The notes under the pieces were generated by a model. The model ran no database searches and was not told the origin of the DNA. It was given only the letters and a program-made list of their open reading frames with translations. From NCBI RefSeq assembly GCF_018860545.1, contig NZ_JAHKPN010000026.1:62001-126000 (forward strand): a stretch of DNA of 64,000 nt. Direction: 5' to 3'. A program made the translations under genes and the position numbers. The DNA comes from Winogradskyella psychrotolerans (lineage in GTDB: Bacteria; Bacteroidota; Bacteroidia; Flavobacteriales; Flavobacteriaceae). Shown here piece after piece: positions 1-7,890 of the stretch (position 1 is the stretch's first letter; every line of letters begins with the position of its first letter).

Positions 1-100
1 TGGCATAACTAACAGGATAGGTTGTGATACTATCTTTAATTGTGATTTGGGCAAATGTGATTTGTCCAATAAATAATAGAATAAATAAAATTTTATACAT
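1..100 (-). CDS. N-terminal fragment of a secreted protein (truncated by window edge)
   Basis: Reading leftwards from an ATG at 100, 33 codons are open to the window edge. The peptide starts MYKILFILLFIGQITFAQ, a classic flavobacterial signal peptide ending in an F-A-Q cleavage site, followed by ITIKDSITTYPVSYA. The gene therefore encodes an exported protein whose body lies outside the window. It starts 45 bases after the stop codon of the membrane-protein gene at 145-1461 on the same strand, so the two could be co-transcribed. No family can be assigned from 33 residues. Confidence 0.7.
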   Translation of the reverse strand, partial: MYKILFILLFIGQITFAQITIKDSITTYPVSYA

Positions 101-144
101 GGTTAAGTTTATAGATTCTAAAGATACATTATTTATACTGTATG

Positions 145-1461
145 CTAATTGGGATAGTACCAAAACGGTATAGAAGCATCAATTTTAGTTATGGTATCTG
201 ATTCTTTTAGTTCTCTTCGTTTTACATAAAGCATGTGTTTACCTTCTTCTATGTTTTTAATACCTATATAAGTTTCGAACCCATTTTGCTTTTTTATAGT
301 TTTACCAAGTACAAAATCAGTTGTATAAAGTGTAGAATCAATTTCAATAGAATAGATCGTATTAAAAGTGGCTAAATAGTCCCTTTTTAATGAATTATTA
401 GTGGAGCCAGAATTCATGGAACCTATTTCTGATGTAATACCTCTAGTATCTTCTTCAACTTTTAAACTTGGGTTGAAGAGGTAAATTTCATCTTCTATAT
501 ATTTATCAAAAGCTATAAAAACTTTAACGTACGGATCGCTTATAACTTTACTATTAATAGCAATCTTTTCAATGAAATCAGATTCCTCAACTAACATGTC
601 TTCGTAATTTAAAGAATTAGAAATATTATTGCTTGACTCCTCAATAAAATTAAAATAATTAGATTGATTGTAGTATAAAGAGGTCATCCATATCAATAAA
701 ATATAAATAGGAACTAAAAAGAGACTCAGACGTTTTCCAAATTTATTGTCTAGAAAATTATAAACTAATGGTCGGTATAAAAAAGAAAGTGTGATAATGC
801 TAAAAACCCAGTAGAAAGGAAAATATACTTTGCTAAGCCATTTTTTCTTTTTTAAATAACCGAGCGTAATAAAGTCGATAAAAGTTAGTAGCATACCAAT
901 AACTACAAATGCTAAAAGAATAATACCAACGTACGTAGAAAAATCACGAAAGGTATGACCATTAAAAAACACTGAAATTATTGTAGCAATTGTTCCAATG
1001 ATTAGAACAAGAGCAAGTAAATAAAAGATGAGTAAAAACGTGATTGCGAAAATGATGCTACAGTAGTCTTCTAATCTTGAAATATACCTGTCAAAAGAAC
1101 CTACTTTTATTTTTAGATAATTGCTAAATCGTTTGGTGTAATTTAAGGTGTCGTATTCAATGTCTCCAGAAACATACCGTAATCCTAAGGCACCAATCCA
1201 TAAGCCTCGTAAAAGCACATGGAGAAGTAAATTAAAAATTAATATGGAACACGCAGAAAGTGCAAGAATTAAAATCAACGTAAAAAACAGATTATTATCG
1301 TTTTGAGATTGGTGATAGGCCATCTTCATTTCTAAAGCTGGATAGGCTGAGAATAATCCAAAAATGGCAAAACCAGAAATCAGCAATTCTAATTGCCAGC
1401 TTTCTTCCTGTAATCGATCTAATAATTTCTTAAACGCAGGTTTCTTGTATTCGTCGCTCAT
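145..1461 (-). CDS. Polytopic membrane protein of unknown function
   Basis: I do not recognise this 438-residue family. The sequence shows about six hydrophobic segments (roughly residues 24-44, 59-84, 134-166, 176-202, 213-233 and 245-263), then a soluble C-terminal region of about 170 residues rich in Asp, Glu, Ser and Asn. The N-terminus is short and charged with no cleavable signal. The gene is divergent from the ECF sigma operon across a 127-bp gap and is followed at short distance by a gene for a secreted protein. The C-terminal domain would face the periplasm if the N-terminus is cytoplasmic and the segment count is six, which would put both ends on the same side; the topology is therefore uncertain. 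Confidence 0.75.
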   Translation of the reverse strand: MSDEYKKPAFKKLLDRLQEESWQLELLISGFAIFGLFSAYPALEMKMAYHQSQNDNNLFFTLILILALSACSILIFNLLLHVLLRGLWIGALGLRYVSGDIEYDTLNYTKRFSNYLKIKVGSFDRYISRLEDYCSIIFAITFLLIFYLLALVLIIGTIATIISVFFNGHTFRDFSTYVGIILLAFVVIGMLLTFIDFITLGYLKKKKWLSKVYFPFYWVFSIITLSFLYRPLVYNFLDNKFGKRLSLFLVPIYILLIWMTSLYYNQSNYFNFIEESSNNISNSLNYEDMLVEESDFIEKIAINSKVISDPYVKVFIAFDKYIEDEIYLFNPSLKVEEDTRGITSEIGSMNSGSTNNSLKRDYLATFNTIYSIEIDSTLYTTDFVLGKTIKKQNGFETYIGIKNIEEGKHMLYVKRRELKESDTITKIDASIPFWYYPN

Positions 1462-1588
1462 CTTTTATGGGGTGGATTGAAATTCAAGGTTAAAATTAGA
1501 CATATTCAATTAAAATCACTCTTTTTTATCCTATTTTGAAACTCTTTCTAAATTTCATCGTTTTTATAATAAACCGCTAACTAATCAA

Positions 1589-2134
1589 ATGCTAAAACAA
1601 GAGACTAAACTTATTACGCTTTGTAAAAAAGGAAATGAGGTTGCACAAATGCAAGTTTATGATAAGTACAGTCAGGCGATGTATACCATTGCTTGTCGTT
1701 ATCTCAGCGATGAAGATGCAAAAGATGCGATGCAAGAAGGCTTTTTAAAAGCCTTTAGACATATTGAATCGTATAAGCCAGAAGCCACTTTTGGGGCTTG
1801 GTTAAAACGAATTATTATACACCAATGTTTAGATGTTTTAAAGAAAAATAAGTTAGAGTTTGAAGCCGTAGAAGTATCAGAGTTGCAAATTATAAACGAA
1901 GACGATTGGAATTTTGATAGTACAATAACGAAACAAGATATTTTATTTGCCGTTGAACAGATTAGTGAAAAGCATAGAATTGTAGTGAAGCTTTATTTGC
2001 TAGAAGGCTATGATCACGAGGAGATTTCGGACATTTTAGGAATTCCCATAAAAACATCTCGTACACATTTAAGACGTGGAAAATTAAAATTACAAGAACT
2101 TTTAAAACAAAAGTACAATGAAGCAAGATATTAG
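1589..2134 (+). CDS. ECF-type RNA polymerase sigma factor (sigma-70 family)
   Basis: This 181-residue protein has the two-domain layout of extracytoplasmic-function sigma factors. Region 2 is at about residues 22-90, with the DAMQEGFLKAFRHIESY core and an FGAWLKRIIIHQCLD helix. Region 4 is at about 118-172, with the helix-turn-helix HEEISDILGIPIKTSRTHLRRG. It would direct RNA polymerase to a stress or envelope regulon. The next gene starts inside its 3' end (17-nt overlap) and encodes a one-segment membrane protein, the usual position of a cognate anti-sigma factor. It is the first gene of a four-gene operon ending at a strong terminator near 4454. Confidence 0.93.
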   Translation: MLKQETKLITLCKKGNEVAQMQVYDKYSQAMYTIACRYLSDEDAKDAMQEGFLKAFRHIESYKPEATFGAWLKRIIIHQCLDVLKKNKLEFEAVEVSELQIINEDDWNFDSTITKQDILFAVEQISEKHRIVVKLYLLEGYDHEEISDILGIPIKTSRTHLRRGKLKLQELLKQKYNEARY

Positions 2135-2639
2135 AAACCTATTTAATGAGGAAGATGATTTAAAAACGCTTCCGGAAAAGCATAGAATAGAGTTTAGAGA
2201 AAGACTCAAAAAGCAATCCCAACCAAAACGAGGTCCTTATGCATGGTTAAGTGCAGCGGCCATCTTAATTATTGCATTAACGATTGGCTTTAATGTAATG
2301 CAAAAGGAAGTAAAACCAGAATTAAATCAAGTGTCACCAATTATAGCGCAAGTAGAAGCTGTTGAAGCAGCTTATCTTAAAGATATTGAAACCGAATGGC
2401 AGAGTTTTATAGCTATCGCAGATGACGCCGTTTTGGTAGAACGCTTCAGAAAAAAGCTGAAAGACTTAGATACCGATTACAAAGCTATTTCGGTTCAGTT
2501 TAAAGAGGATTCTAATAATATTTTAGTCATTGAAGCCCTTGTTGAGAATCTTCAAACACGACTTCAAATTTTAAAAGATATTCAAAAGCACATCAATATA
2601 TTACATCAAAATAACGAACAGAATGAAAGTACGATATAA
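2118..2639 (+). CDS. Probable membrane-anchored anti-sigma factor
   Basis: The protein has 173 residues with a charged cytoplasmic N-terminus of about 40 residues, one hydrophobic segment at about 42-60 (AWLSAAAILIIALTIGFNV) and a periplasmic part predicted as helical and coiled-coil-like (many Glu, Lys, Leu and Gln). There is no recognisable zinc-binding anti-sigma motif. The assignment rests on size, topology and position: it overlaps the ECF sigma gene by 17 nt and the following secreted-protein gene by another 17 nt, so translation is likely coupled. In this arrangement the short N-terminal tail would hold the sigma factor at the membrane. Confidence 0.7.
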   Translation: MKQDIRNLFNEEDDLKTLPEKHRIEFRERLKKQSQPKRGPYAWLSAAAILIIALTIGFNVMQKEVKPELNQVSPIIAQVEAVEAAYLKDIETEWQSFIAIADDAVLVERFRKKLKDLDTDYKAISVQFKEDSNNILVIEALVENLQTRLQILKDIQKHINILHQNNEQNESTI

Positions 2640-3786
2640 ATTTTTAGCACTGATGCTCATCACATCAGTTATGCTAAATGCGCAGCAACACAAGATTTAC
2701 AGTGAGTCCTTTACAATCGATAAAACCACCACAGCGATCTTTAATCTAGATAATATGACAGTGGCGTTGGAGGAGTCCACAGATGGGAAAGTTTATGTGG
2801 ATTATATTATGGAATTTGATGGGTATTCAAAGAAAGAAATTAATTCTTTTTTAGATGAAATAAATGTCGAGGCTGGCAAATATGATAATCATATAACACT
2901 CACTGCGAGTAGTGAAAATAAAGTTTCAATTGAAACTTATGAATTTAAAACAACAGATGCCATTACTATAAATCAATCGTTTTTTGAACCTAAAAAAGAT
3001 TCTGTCAGTCGTAAATCATTAGATGGATTACGTTTAGAAATAGAACAGGATAATCACAGTGTACAGCGTAATTCTTTAAAATATATTAACGATCGTTTTA
3101 AAAAAGTCGATAAAAATGGTAAGGTGACTAATTTTAAAAAAGGAGGTGTAAAAATGATGCGAAGTCGTTTTACGATTAAAATTCCACCCCATTTAAAATT
3201 AACGATTAACGCGAAGGAATCAGGATTATACATAAGACATCATCTAAGAAATGAATTGACAGGAACGCTAATTGGTGGCACTATGAAAGCCAAAGAAATC
3301 TCAAATCCCTATAATAATCTTAAAATCGAGAATGCAACAATGGAAGCCTTAGCGATCGATGGCGGTGATTTTGAATTTATTAATTTAAAAAACAGTAAAA
3401 TAGGAAGTATTCAAAATACTAAAATTACATCAGAATTCTCAAAGTTTGAAATAGGGGAAATTCAAAAGAATGTAACCATAACGGATTTTAATAGTGAGTA
3501 TTATTTTTATAATTGGGCTAAAGATTTTAAGCGTTTTAATCTGTATTCAGAATATTCTAAGATACATTTCTTTTATCCCAAATTAGATTACAGTTTTAAA
3601 GTGATAGGCAATAACACAAAGAATTTTATTGGCAAGTATACCATAGAAATGCAGCCTACCAAGAAAGGGGAGAAGTTTAATATGATGGAACGAAAATTAC
3701 AAGGGAAAGGCGAGTTTTCAGGTGAAATTTTCTTCGATATTATCCATGGTATTATTTATTCATACAACGATTCAATCAAAAAATAA
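2623..3786 (+). CDS. Secreted protein of the ECF operon, possibly DUF4097-like
   Basis: This 387-residue protein begins with a signal peptide of about 20 residues (MKVRYKFLALMLITSVMLNA). The rest is rich in alternating beta-type stretches. The region at about 180-290, with short repeated I-x-N / K-I-x-x-x-N strands, resembles the beta-helical DUF4097 (putative adhesin) fold that often follows ECF sigma/anti-sigma pairs in Bacteroidota. That match is by eye only. The start overlaps the anti-sigma gene by 17 nt, and the next gene begins 12 nt after its stop, so it belongs to the same transcript. It may sense or remodel the envelope, but no catalytic motif is visible. Confidence 0.6.
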   Translation: MKVRYKFLALMLITSVMLNAQQHKIYSESFTIDKTTTAIFNLDNMTVALEESTDGKVYVDYIMEFDGYSKKEINSFLDEINVEAGKYDNHITLTASSENKVSIETYEFKTTDAITINQSFFEPKKDSVSRKSLDGLRLEIEQDNHSVQRNSLKYINDRFKKVDKNGKVTNFKKGGVKMMRSRFTIKIPPHLKLTINAKESGLYIRHHLRNELTGTLIGGTMKAKEISNPYNNLKIENATMEALAIDGGDFEFINLKNSKIGSIQNTKITSEFSKFEIGEIQKNVTITDFNSEYYFYNWAKDFKRFNLYSEYSKIHFFYPKLDYSFKVIGNNTKNFIGKYTIEMQPTKKGEKFNMMERKLQGKGEFSGEIFFDIIHGIIYSYNDSIKK

Positions 3787-3798
3787 ATCAATTAACTT

Positions 3799-4437
3799 AT
3801 GAAGAGAATTCTAATTATGGCTGTAGCATTAGCGTGTTTCAGCGGATTACTAGCACAACAGAAGGAAACGAATTCTAAAACGGATTCAGGTTTAAGGATG
3901 GAAACTGAATATGCATCAGAAATAGAAGAAGTAAGTGATCTTTTAAGCTTTGAGGGTATTGATTATATGAAGTTGAAATTTTCAGGTGAGCAACTCAAAG
4001 GTAAAAGTTACAAACTCACGGTAAAGGAAATTTGGGATGGTAAAATAGTGTCTGATACTACTGTAATAGACAGTAGAAGTATTGGTGTTAAGCAATTTGA
4101 AACTTTAAGTGATACGGTGTTTAAAATGAAAGTTATTTCTAAACATACCGAAGATAATCAACTAAAAATGACATTTAAGTTCCCAAGATTTAGAGTCAAT
4201 AAAACCTATGAAGCTATTGACTCTGAAAACTATAGTTTAAGAAATTTAGCCGATGAAAGCAATCTAGAAATCAGCTATAATAAGTCGTTTTACCTGTTAG
4301 CCTATATTTTACCTTACGAAAGAGAAGATGGCATATTATCATGGTGCGATGTAGGAACCTCAGGAAAGGATATTGAAAACTGGGGAGAGAAATTTGGAAT
4401 AAAACACTACTTACTTTTCGAAATGATATTTGAATAG
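3799..4437 (+). CDS. Secreted hypothetical protein, last gene of ECF operon
   Basis: A 212-residue protein with a signal peptide MKRILIMAVALACFSGLLAQ. The mature part is mostly predicted beta with no cysteines pairing into an obvious motif and no lipobox. I do not recognise a family. It lies 12 nt after the preceding secreted-protein gene and is followed within 20 nt by a strong hairpin terminator, so it closes the sigma/anti-sigma operon. Its position suggests a periplasmic or surface role in the same envelope response; this is inference from context. Confidence 0.65.
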   Translation: MKRILIMAVALACFSGLLAQQKETNSKTDSGLRMETEYASEIEEVSDLLSFEGIDYMKLKFSGEQLKGKSYKLTVKEIWDGKIVSDTTVIDSRSIGVKQFETLSDTVFKMKVISKHTEDNQLKMTFKFPRFRVNKTYEAIDSENYSLRNLADESNLEISYNKSFYLLAYILPYEREDGILSWCDVGTSGKDIENWGEKFGIKHYLLFEMIFE

Positions 4438-4453
4438 TTTCATTATAATGAAT

Positions 4454-4486
4454 AAAAAAGCACTTAGATAATCTAAGTGCTTTTTT
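4454..4486. terminator. Bidirectional hairpin terminator between convergent genes
   Basis: A perfect 10-bp inverted repeat, GCACTTAGAT / ATCTAAGTGC, at 4460-4469 and 4471-4480 is flanked by six A on the left and six T on the right, so it can act as an intrinsic terminator on both strands. It lies between the 3' end of the ECF operon (plus) and the 3' end of the DEAD-box helicase gene (minus). Confidence 0.88.
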
Positions 4487-4520
4487 GTCTTGATTCTTGG
4501 TTCTAGAATCTAATATCTAT

Positions 4521-5756
4521 TTAATACCAACGCTTTTTCTTCTTCTTAGAAGCCTCACTTTTACGACCTTTTTTATATTTGCTACCTTGTTTTTTGTGCA
4601 CAATAGGTTTCGCTTTGGGGTCTAAAGGATAAGGGTGTTCGGTTTCTACAGGAATCTGAACATTTATAGCATTCTGAATCGCTTTAACATAACTTTTCTC
4701 GTCAGCAGAACACATTGAATAAGCTTTTCCTGTATGTCCAGCTCTTCCCGTTCTACCAATACGATGCACATAGGTTTCTGGGATGTTGGGCATATCAAAA
4801 TTAAGAACGTTGTCTAATTCATTAATATCAATACCACGTGCAGCCACGTCAGTTGCAATCAATACTTTTACATAGCCATTTTTAAATTTATTTAATGCTG
4901 TTTGACGCTCGCTTTGTGCTTTATCTCCATGAATACTATTTACGGCATAGCCATTTTTAGCTAAGGTTTGTTCTAATTTATCTACGCCATATTTGGTGCG
5001 TCTAAAAATAAGTACATTCCCTTCTATAGTGTTTCGCATAAGGTGTAAACACAATTCTATTTTATTACGTTTTGGAACGTAATACAACACCTGACTCACA
5101 TCTTTAGCCACCGATTTTGTTGGAGTGACATCAATACGTTCTGGATCTTTGAGAATGCTTTGTGTTAGATGTTCTATTGTATTTGGAATCGTTGCCGAAA
5201 ATAATAAGGATTGTTTGTTTTCAGGACACAGACGTTCAATTTTTTTAACATCATCAATAAAGCCCATATCTAACATTAAATCGGCTTCATCTAAAACGAA
5301 GGTTTCAATATAATCGAGATTAACATAATCCTGTTTGTGCAAATCGAGCAAACGACCTGGTGTGGCCACTAAAATGTCAACACCCTTTTTTAAGACATCA
5401 ATTTGAGGTTCAATGGAAGCACCACCAAAAATCACCAAGGAGGTTAAATTGGTAAACTCAGCATAAGTTTTAAAATTTTGCTGAATTTGTACTGCTAATT
5501 CTCTAGTCGGACTTACAATTAATGCTCTTATTTTTTTGCCTTTTTTTGGTGCATCTTGCTTATCGTACAATTTTTGTAATATAGGTAGTGCAAAAGCAGC
5601 TGTTTTACCGGTACCAGTTTGTGCCGAAACTATGACATCCTTACCTTCTAAAATTAAAGGAATAGAGCGTTGTTGCACCAAAGTAGGTTCAACATAACTA
5701 GAAGCTTCAACAGCTTTTAGTATCGGTTTAATAAGTTGTAAGTCTTTAAATGACAT
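4521..5756 (-). CDS. DEAD/DEAH-box ATP-dependent RNA helicase (RhlE-like)
   Basis: The 411-residue protein has every helicase motif in order: Q-motif region near residue 28, AQTGTGKT (45-52), PTRELA (83-88), TPGR (132-135), DEAD (156-159), SAT (187-189), then HGDK, ATDVAARGID and HRIGRTGR in the second RecA domain. The last 25 residues are a Lys/Arg-rich tail ending KKKKKRWY, typical of RNA-binding extensions of RhlE-type enzymes. It would unwind RNA in ribosome assembly or mRNA turnover. A TACCTTTG -7 element lies about 120 nt upstream, so the mRNA probably has a long leader that contains a palindromic repeat. The gene ends at a terminator shared with the ECF operon. Confidence 0.95.
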   Translation of the reverse strand: MSFKDLQLIKPILKAVEASSYVEPTLVQQRSIPLILEGKDVIVSAQTGTGKTAAFALPILQKLYDKQDAPKKGKKIRALIVSPTRELAVQIQQNFKTYAEFTNLTSLVIFGGASIEPQIDVLKKGVDILVATPGRLLDLHKQDYVNLDYIETFVLDEADLMLDMGFIDDVKKIERLCPENKQSLLFSATIPNTIEHLTQSILKDPERIDVTPTKSVAKDVSQVLYYVPKRNKIELCLHLMRNTIEGNVLIFRRTKYGVDKLEQTLAKNGYAVNSIHGDKAQSERQTALNKFKNGYVKVLIATDVAARGIDINELDNVLNFDMPNIPETYVHRIGRTGRAGHTGKAYSMCSADEKSYVKAIQNAINVQIPVETEHPYPLDPKAKPIVHKKQGSKYKKGRKSEASKKKKKRWY

Positions 5757-5778
5757 CGATTTTGTATTTATTAAGTTT

Positions 5779-5850
5779 GTTATTCCTGCGAAGGCAGGAA
5801 TCCACTTTGTAAGTCATAGCTCATAGATTCTTGCCTATGCAGGAATGACA
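5779..5850. repeat. Dispersed palindromic element, copy 1 (two-hairpin form)
   Basis: About 72 bp with inverted ends GTTATTCC (5779-5786) and GGAATGAC (5842-5849). It contains two 18-nt hairpins: TTCCTGCGAAGGCAGGAA at 5783-5800 (perfect 7-bp stem, 4-nt loop) and TTCTTGCCTATGCAGGAA at 5828-5845 (one wobble pair). Related copies occur at 23574-23597 and 42965-43042. This copy sits 26 nt upstream of the helicase start codon and downstream of rlmF. The two-hairpin layout with inverted ends is what one expects of a small non-autonomous element or REP-type doublet. Confidence 0.8.
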
Positions 5851-5873
5851 AATAAGATGTGACAAACATAGTA

Positions 5874-5881
5874 CAAAGGTA
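5874..5881 (-). promoter_or_regulatory. Probable -7 promoter element for helicase gene
   Basis: On the minus strand these bases read TACCTTTG, matching the Bacteroidota -7 consensus TAnnTTTG. A TTG lies only 15 nt upstream (5899-5897), shorter than the usual 17-20 nt, so the -33 part is weak. If used, transcription would start about 115 nt before the helicase start codon and the palindromic element at 5779-5850 would be in the mRNA leader. Confidence 0.45.
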
Positions 5882-5892
5882 AATGAAATGTT

Positions 5893-6849
5893 TTACCAAC
5901 GCTCAGCTTTCCAATCGTGTTGCTCTTGTTCGGTTAAAAATGTCCAAGCAATAAACCGACTGATTTTATGACCTTGTCCCATTTCAATGGTTTTTACAGC
6001 AGTGGCATTCACTTTTTCTAAAATTTTATAGGTGGGTTTAAGCGTTGTTTCTTTTGAAATTAAACTCGTGAACCAAAAACACTGTTTTCCAAAATGCTTG
6101 CTTTCGTAAATCATGTCTTTTACAAAACGTGCTTCACCACCTTTTGTCCATAATTCATTATGTTGGCCACCAAAATTTAAAAGTGCTTTATTAGGTCGTT
6201 TCCCTCTTAAGTTTTTTTGTTTTTTTAAGCTTGCTTTTTGAGCATCTTCCGCAGACGCATGAAATGGTGGATTACAAATCGTAAAATCTACTTTTTCTTC
6301 AGGTTTTAAAATGTCGTAAAAAAAGTTGTTTGCTTTTTCTTGACGTCTAATTTCTAAAGTTGATCTTAATTTGTAATTTTTTTGCTCAATGGCTTTAGCA
6401 GATATAATAGCAGCTTCATCCGTATCACTTCCTATAAACGACCAGCCGTATTCATGCTGTCCAATTATAGGGTAAATACAATTGGCACCCACACCAATAT
6501 CTAAACCTTTAATATGATTTCCTTTTGGAATCAATGTACCCGTTCCTTTTAATAAATCAGCGATATTATGAATATAATCTGCACGTCCAGGAATTGGTGG
6601 ACATAAATAATGCTCAGGAATATCCCAATACTCTAATCCGTAATGGTGAATTAATAAGGCTTTATTAAGTGCTTTAACGGCTGCAGGATTGAAAAAATCT
6701 ATAGAATCGTCACCGTATTTATTAGGTGCCACATAAGCGCCTAATTCTGGTGAACTTTTTATAAGTGCATCAAAATTATAACGCGATCGATGTTTACTTC
6801 TTGGATGAAGTTCAGATTTTACTTCGGGATGTGATTTTTTCTTTTCCAA
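5893..6849 (-). CDS. rlmF: 23S rRNA (adenine-1618 N6)-methyltransferase RlmF
   Basis: The 318-residue sequence matches RlmF along its length: a basic HPRSKHRSRYNFDAL N-terminus, WDIPEHYLCPPIPGRADYIHN near residues 75-95, the S-adenosylmethionine-binding LDIGVGANCIYPIIG at about 116-130, and the NPPF catalytic motif at 193-196, characteristic of N6-adenine methyltransferases. It methylates A1618 of 23S rRNA, an optional ribosome modification. It lies upstream of the helicase gene on the same strand, but a repeat element and a probable promoter separate them. Length is normal for the family. Confidence 0.93.
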   Translation of the reverse strand: MEKKKSHPEVKSELHPRSKHRSRYNFDALIKSSPELGAYVAPNKYGDDSIDFFNPAAVKALNKALLIHHYGLEYWDIPEHYLCPPIPGRADYIHNIADLLKGTGTLIPKGNHIKGLDIGVGANCIYPIIGQHEYGWSFIGSDTDEAAIISAKAIEQKNYKLRSTLEIRRQEKANNFFYDILKPEEKVDFTICNPPFHASAEDAQKASLKKQKNLRGKRPNKALLNFGGQHNELWTKGGEARFVKDMIYESKHFGKQCFWFTSLISKETTLKPTYKILEKVNATAVKTIEMGQGHKISRFIAWTFLTEQEQHDWKAERW

Positions 6850-6951
6850 TACTTAATAATTTATGGTGGCAAAGGTAATGGAAAAGAAATTGGGTTATTT
6901 AGACCTTTTGCCTAAATAACCCAATATTATGAGAATTTAAAAGTTAACCTA

Positions 6952-7650
6952 TTAATCTACTTTTTTAAAACGTAAAACTTCGTCGCCAGTTTCATTAAAA
7001 AAGGATAAGGTTAAACCTTCTTTTTTATATGAGGAAATACTGTTAAATGCTTTATCGAATCGATCTGGAATCTCCATATCCATGCACATTTTTCGGGTGG
7101 ATGCCATCGCTCCAAATTCAATAGCATCAGAAGTGATGTTCTTTATTTGTCCGCTATAACTATTGCAACCATTGGTGCCAAATGCACGCATTTCTGTCGT
7201 GTTGATTTCAAGTGTTGGAATATTATTATTATTATTATTATTATTCGTGATTTCAATGGGGTCTCCATTAATATGTGTTGCCGCCCAAATATCGTGAATC
7301 GCTAATTTAGGATCTTGTTTTTTCTCTATCACGTTTACAAGATCGTATTGAATGGAAGCGGCATCTGCAGGCACATTTTCTGAGTTTAATGCCGTTTCAG
7401 TCACTTCAATTTTTTGTAAGTAACCAGGTTCAAAAGTAAAACCATTTATTTTTGAGTAAAAATTAGACCACTCTGCATTGTCGTAAGCATCTGCTTTGGT
7501 CACTTGTAAACATGTTGTTTTTCCTGCGCCAGCATCACAATCAACTTTAGAGCTATTAACCCAATAGGTGGATGTTGTTTTATTTGTTGAACCACAAGAA
7601 GATAAGACTGTAGCGAGTATAATAATAGGAAGGTTTTTTAATAGTGTCAT
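6952..7650 (-). CDS. Lipoprotein with DUF4377-like and META domains
   Basis: The 232-residue protein starts with a lipoprotein signal (MTLLKNLPIIILATVLSSC, lipid-modified Cys19). A DUF4377-like segment follows at about 28-115 (YWVNSSKVDCDAGAGKTTCLQV, two cysteines), then a META (HslJ-like) domain at about 118-232 with the usual GxNxY-type core (GTNGCNSYSG) and MASTRKMCMD. Eight consecutive asparagines (136-143), encoded by a trinucleotide microsatellite, interrupt the start of the META domain. META proteins are implicated in envelope stress and heat or antibiotic tolerance; the exact role here is unknown. No close partner gene. Confidence 0.8.
   Translation of the reverse strand: MTLLKNLPIIILATVLSSCGSTNKTTSTYWVNSSKVDCDAGAGKTTCLQVTKADAYDNAEWSNFYSKINGFTFEPGYLQKIEVTETALNSENVPADAASIQYDLVNVIEKKQDPKLAIHDIWAATHINGDPIEITNNNNNNNNIPTLEINTTEMRAFGTNGCNSYSGQIKNITSDAIEFGAMASTRKMCMDMEIPDRFDKAFNSISSYKKEGLTLSFFNETGDEVLRFKKVD
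7222..7245. repeat. (ATT)8 trinucleotide microsatellite within coding sequence
   Basis: Eight perfect ATT units on the plus strand encode eight Asn (AAT) codons in the META-domain lipoprotein. Length changes by slippage would stay in frame and only alter the poly-Asn loop. Confidence 0.95.
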
Positions 7651-7890
7651 TGTTATGATTTCATTGTTCAGATTCTGAATTTCAAAAGTCTTGCCAATTT
7701 TTAAATGAATCGTTAAAAATTTGTTAGTATGAATTAATTGATAGTTGAATATGTGATGGAACTATAAAACATTGTAAATAACTCTATAGTTTAACATGAC
7801 AGAAAAAACTAAAATCCCCTGAATGGATAATTTTTAATTCAATCATCAGCATAAGGTTGATTACTAATTAGTGAAAAAGATGTCATCTCC

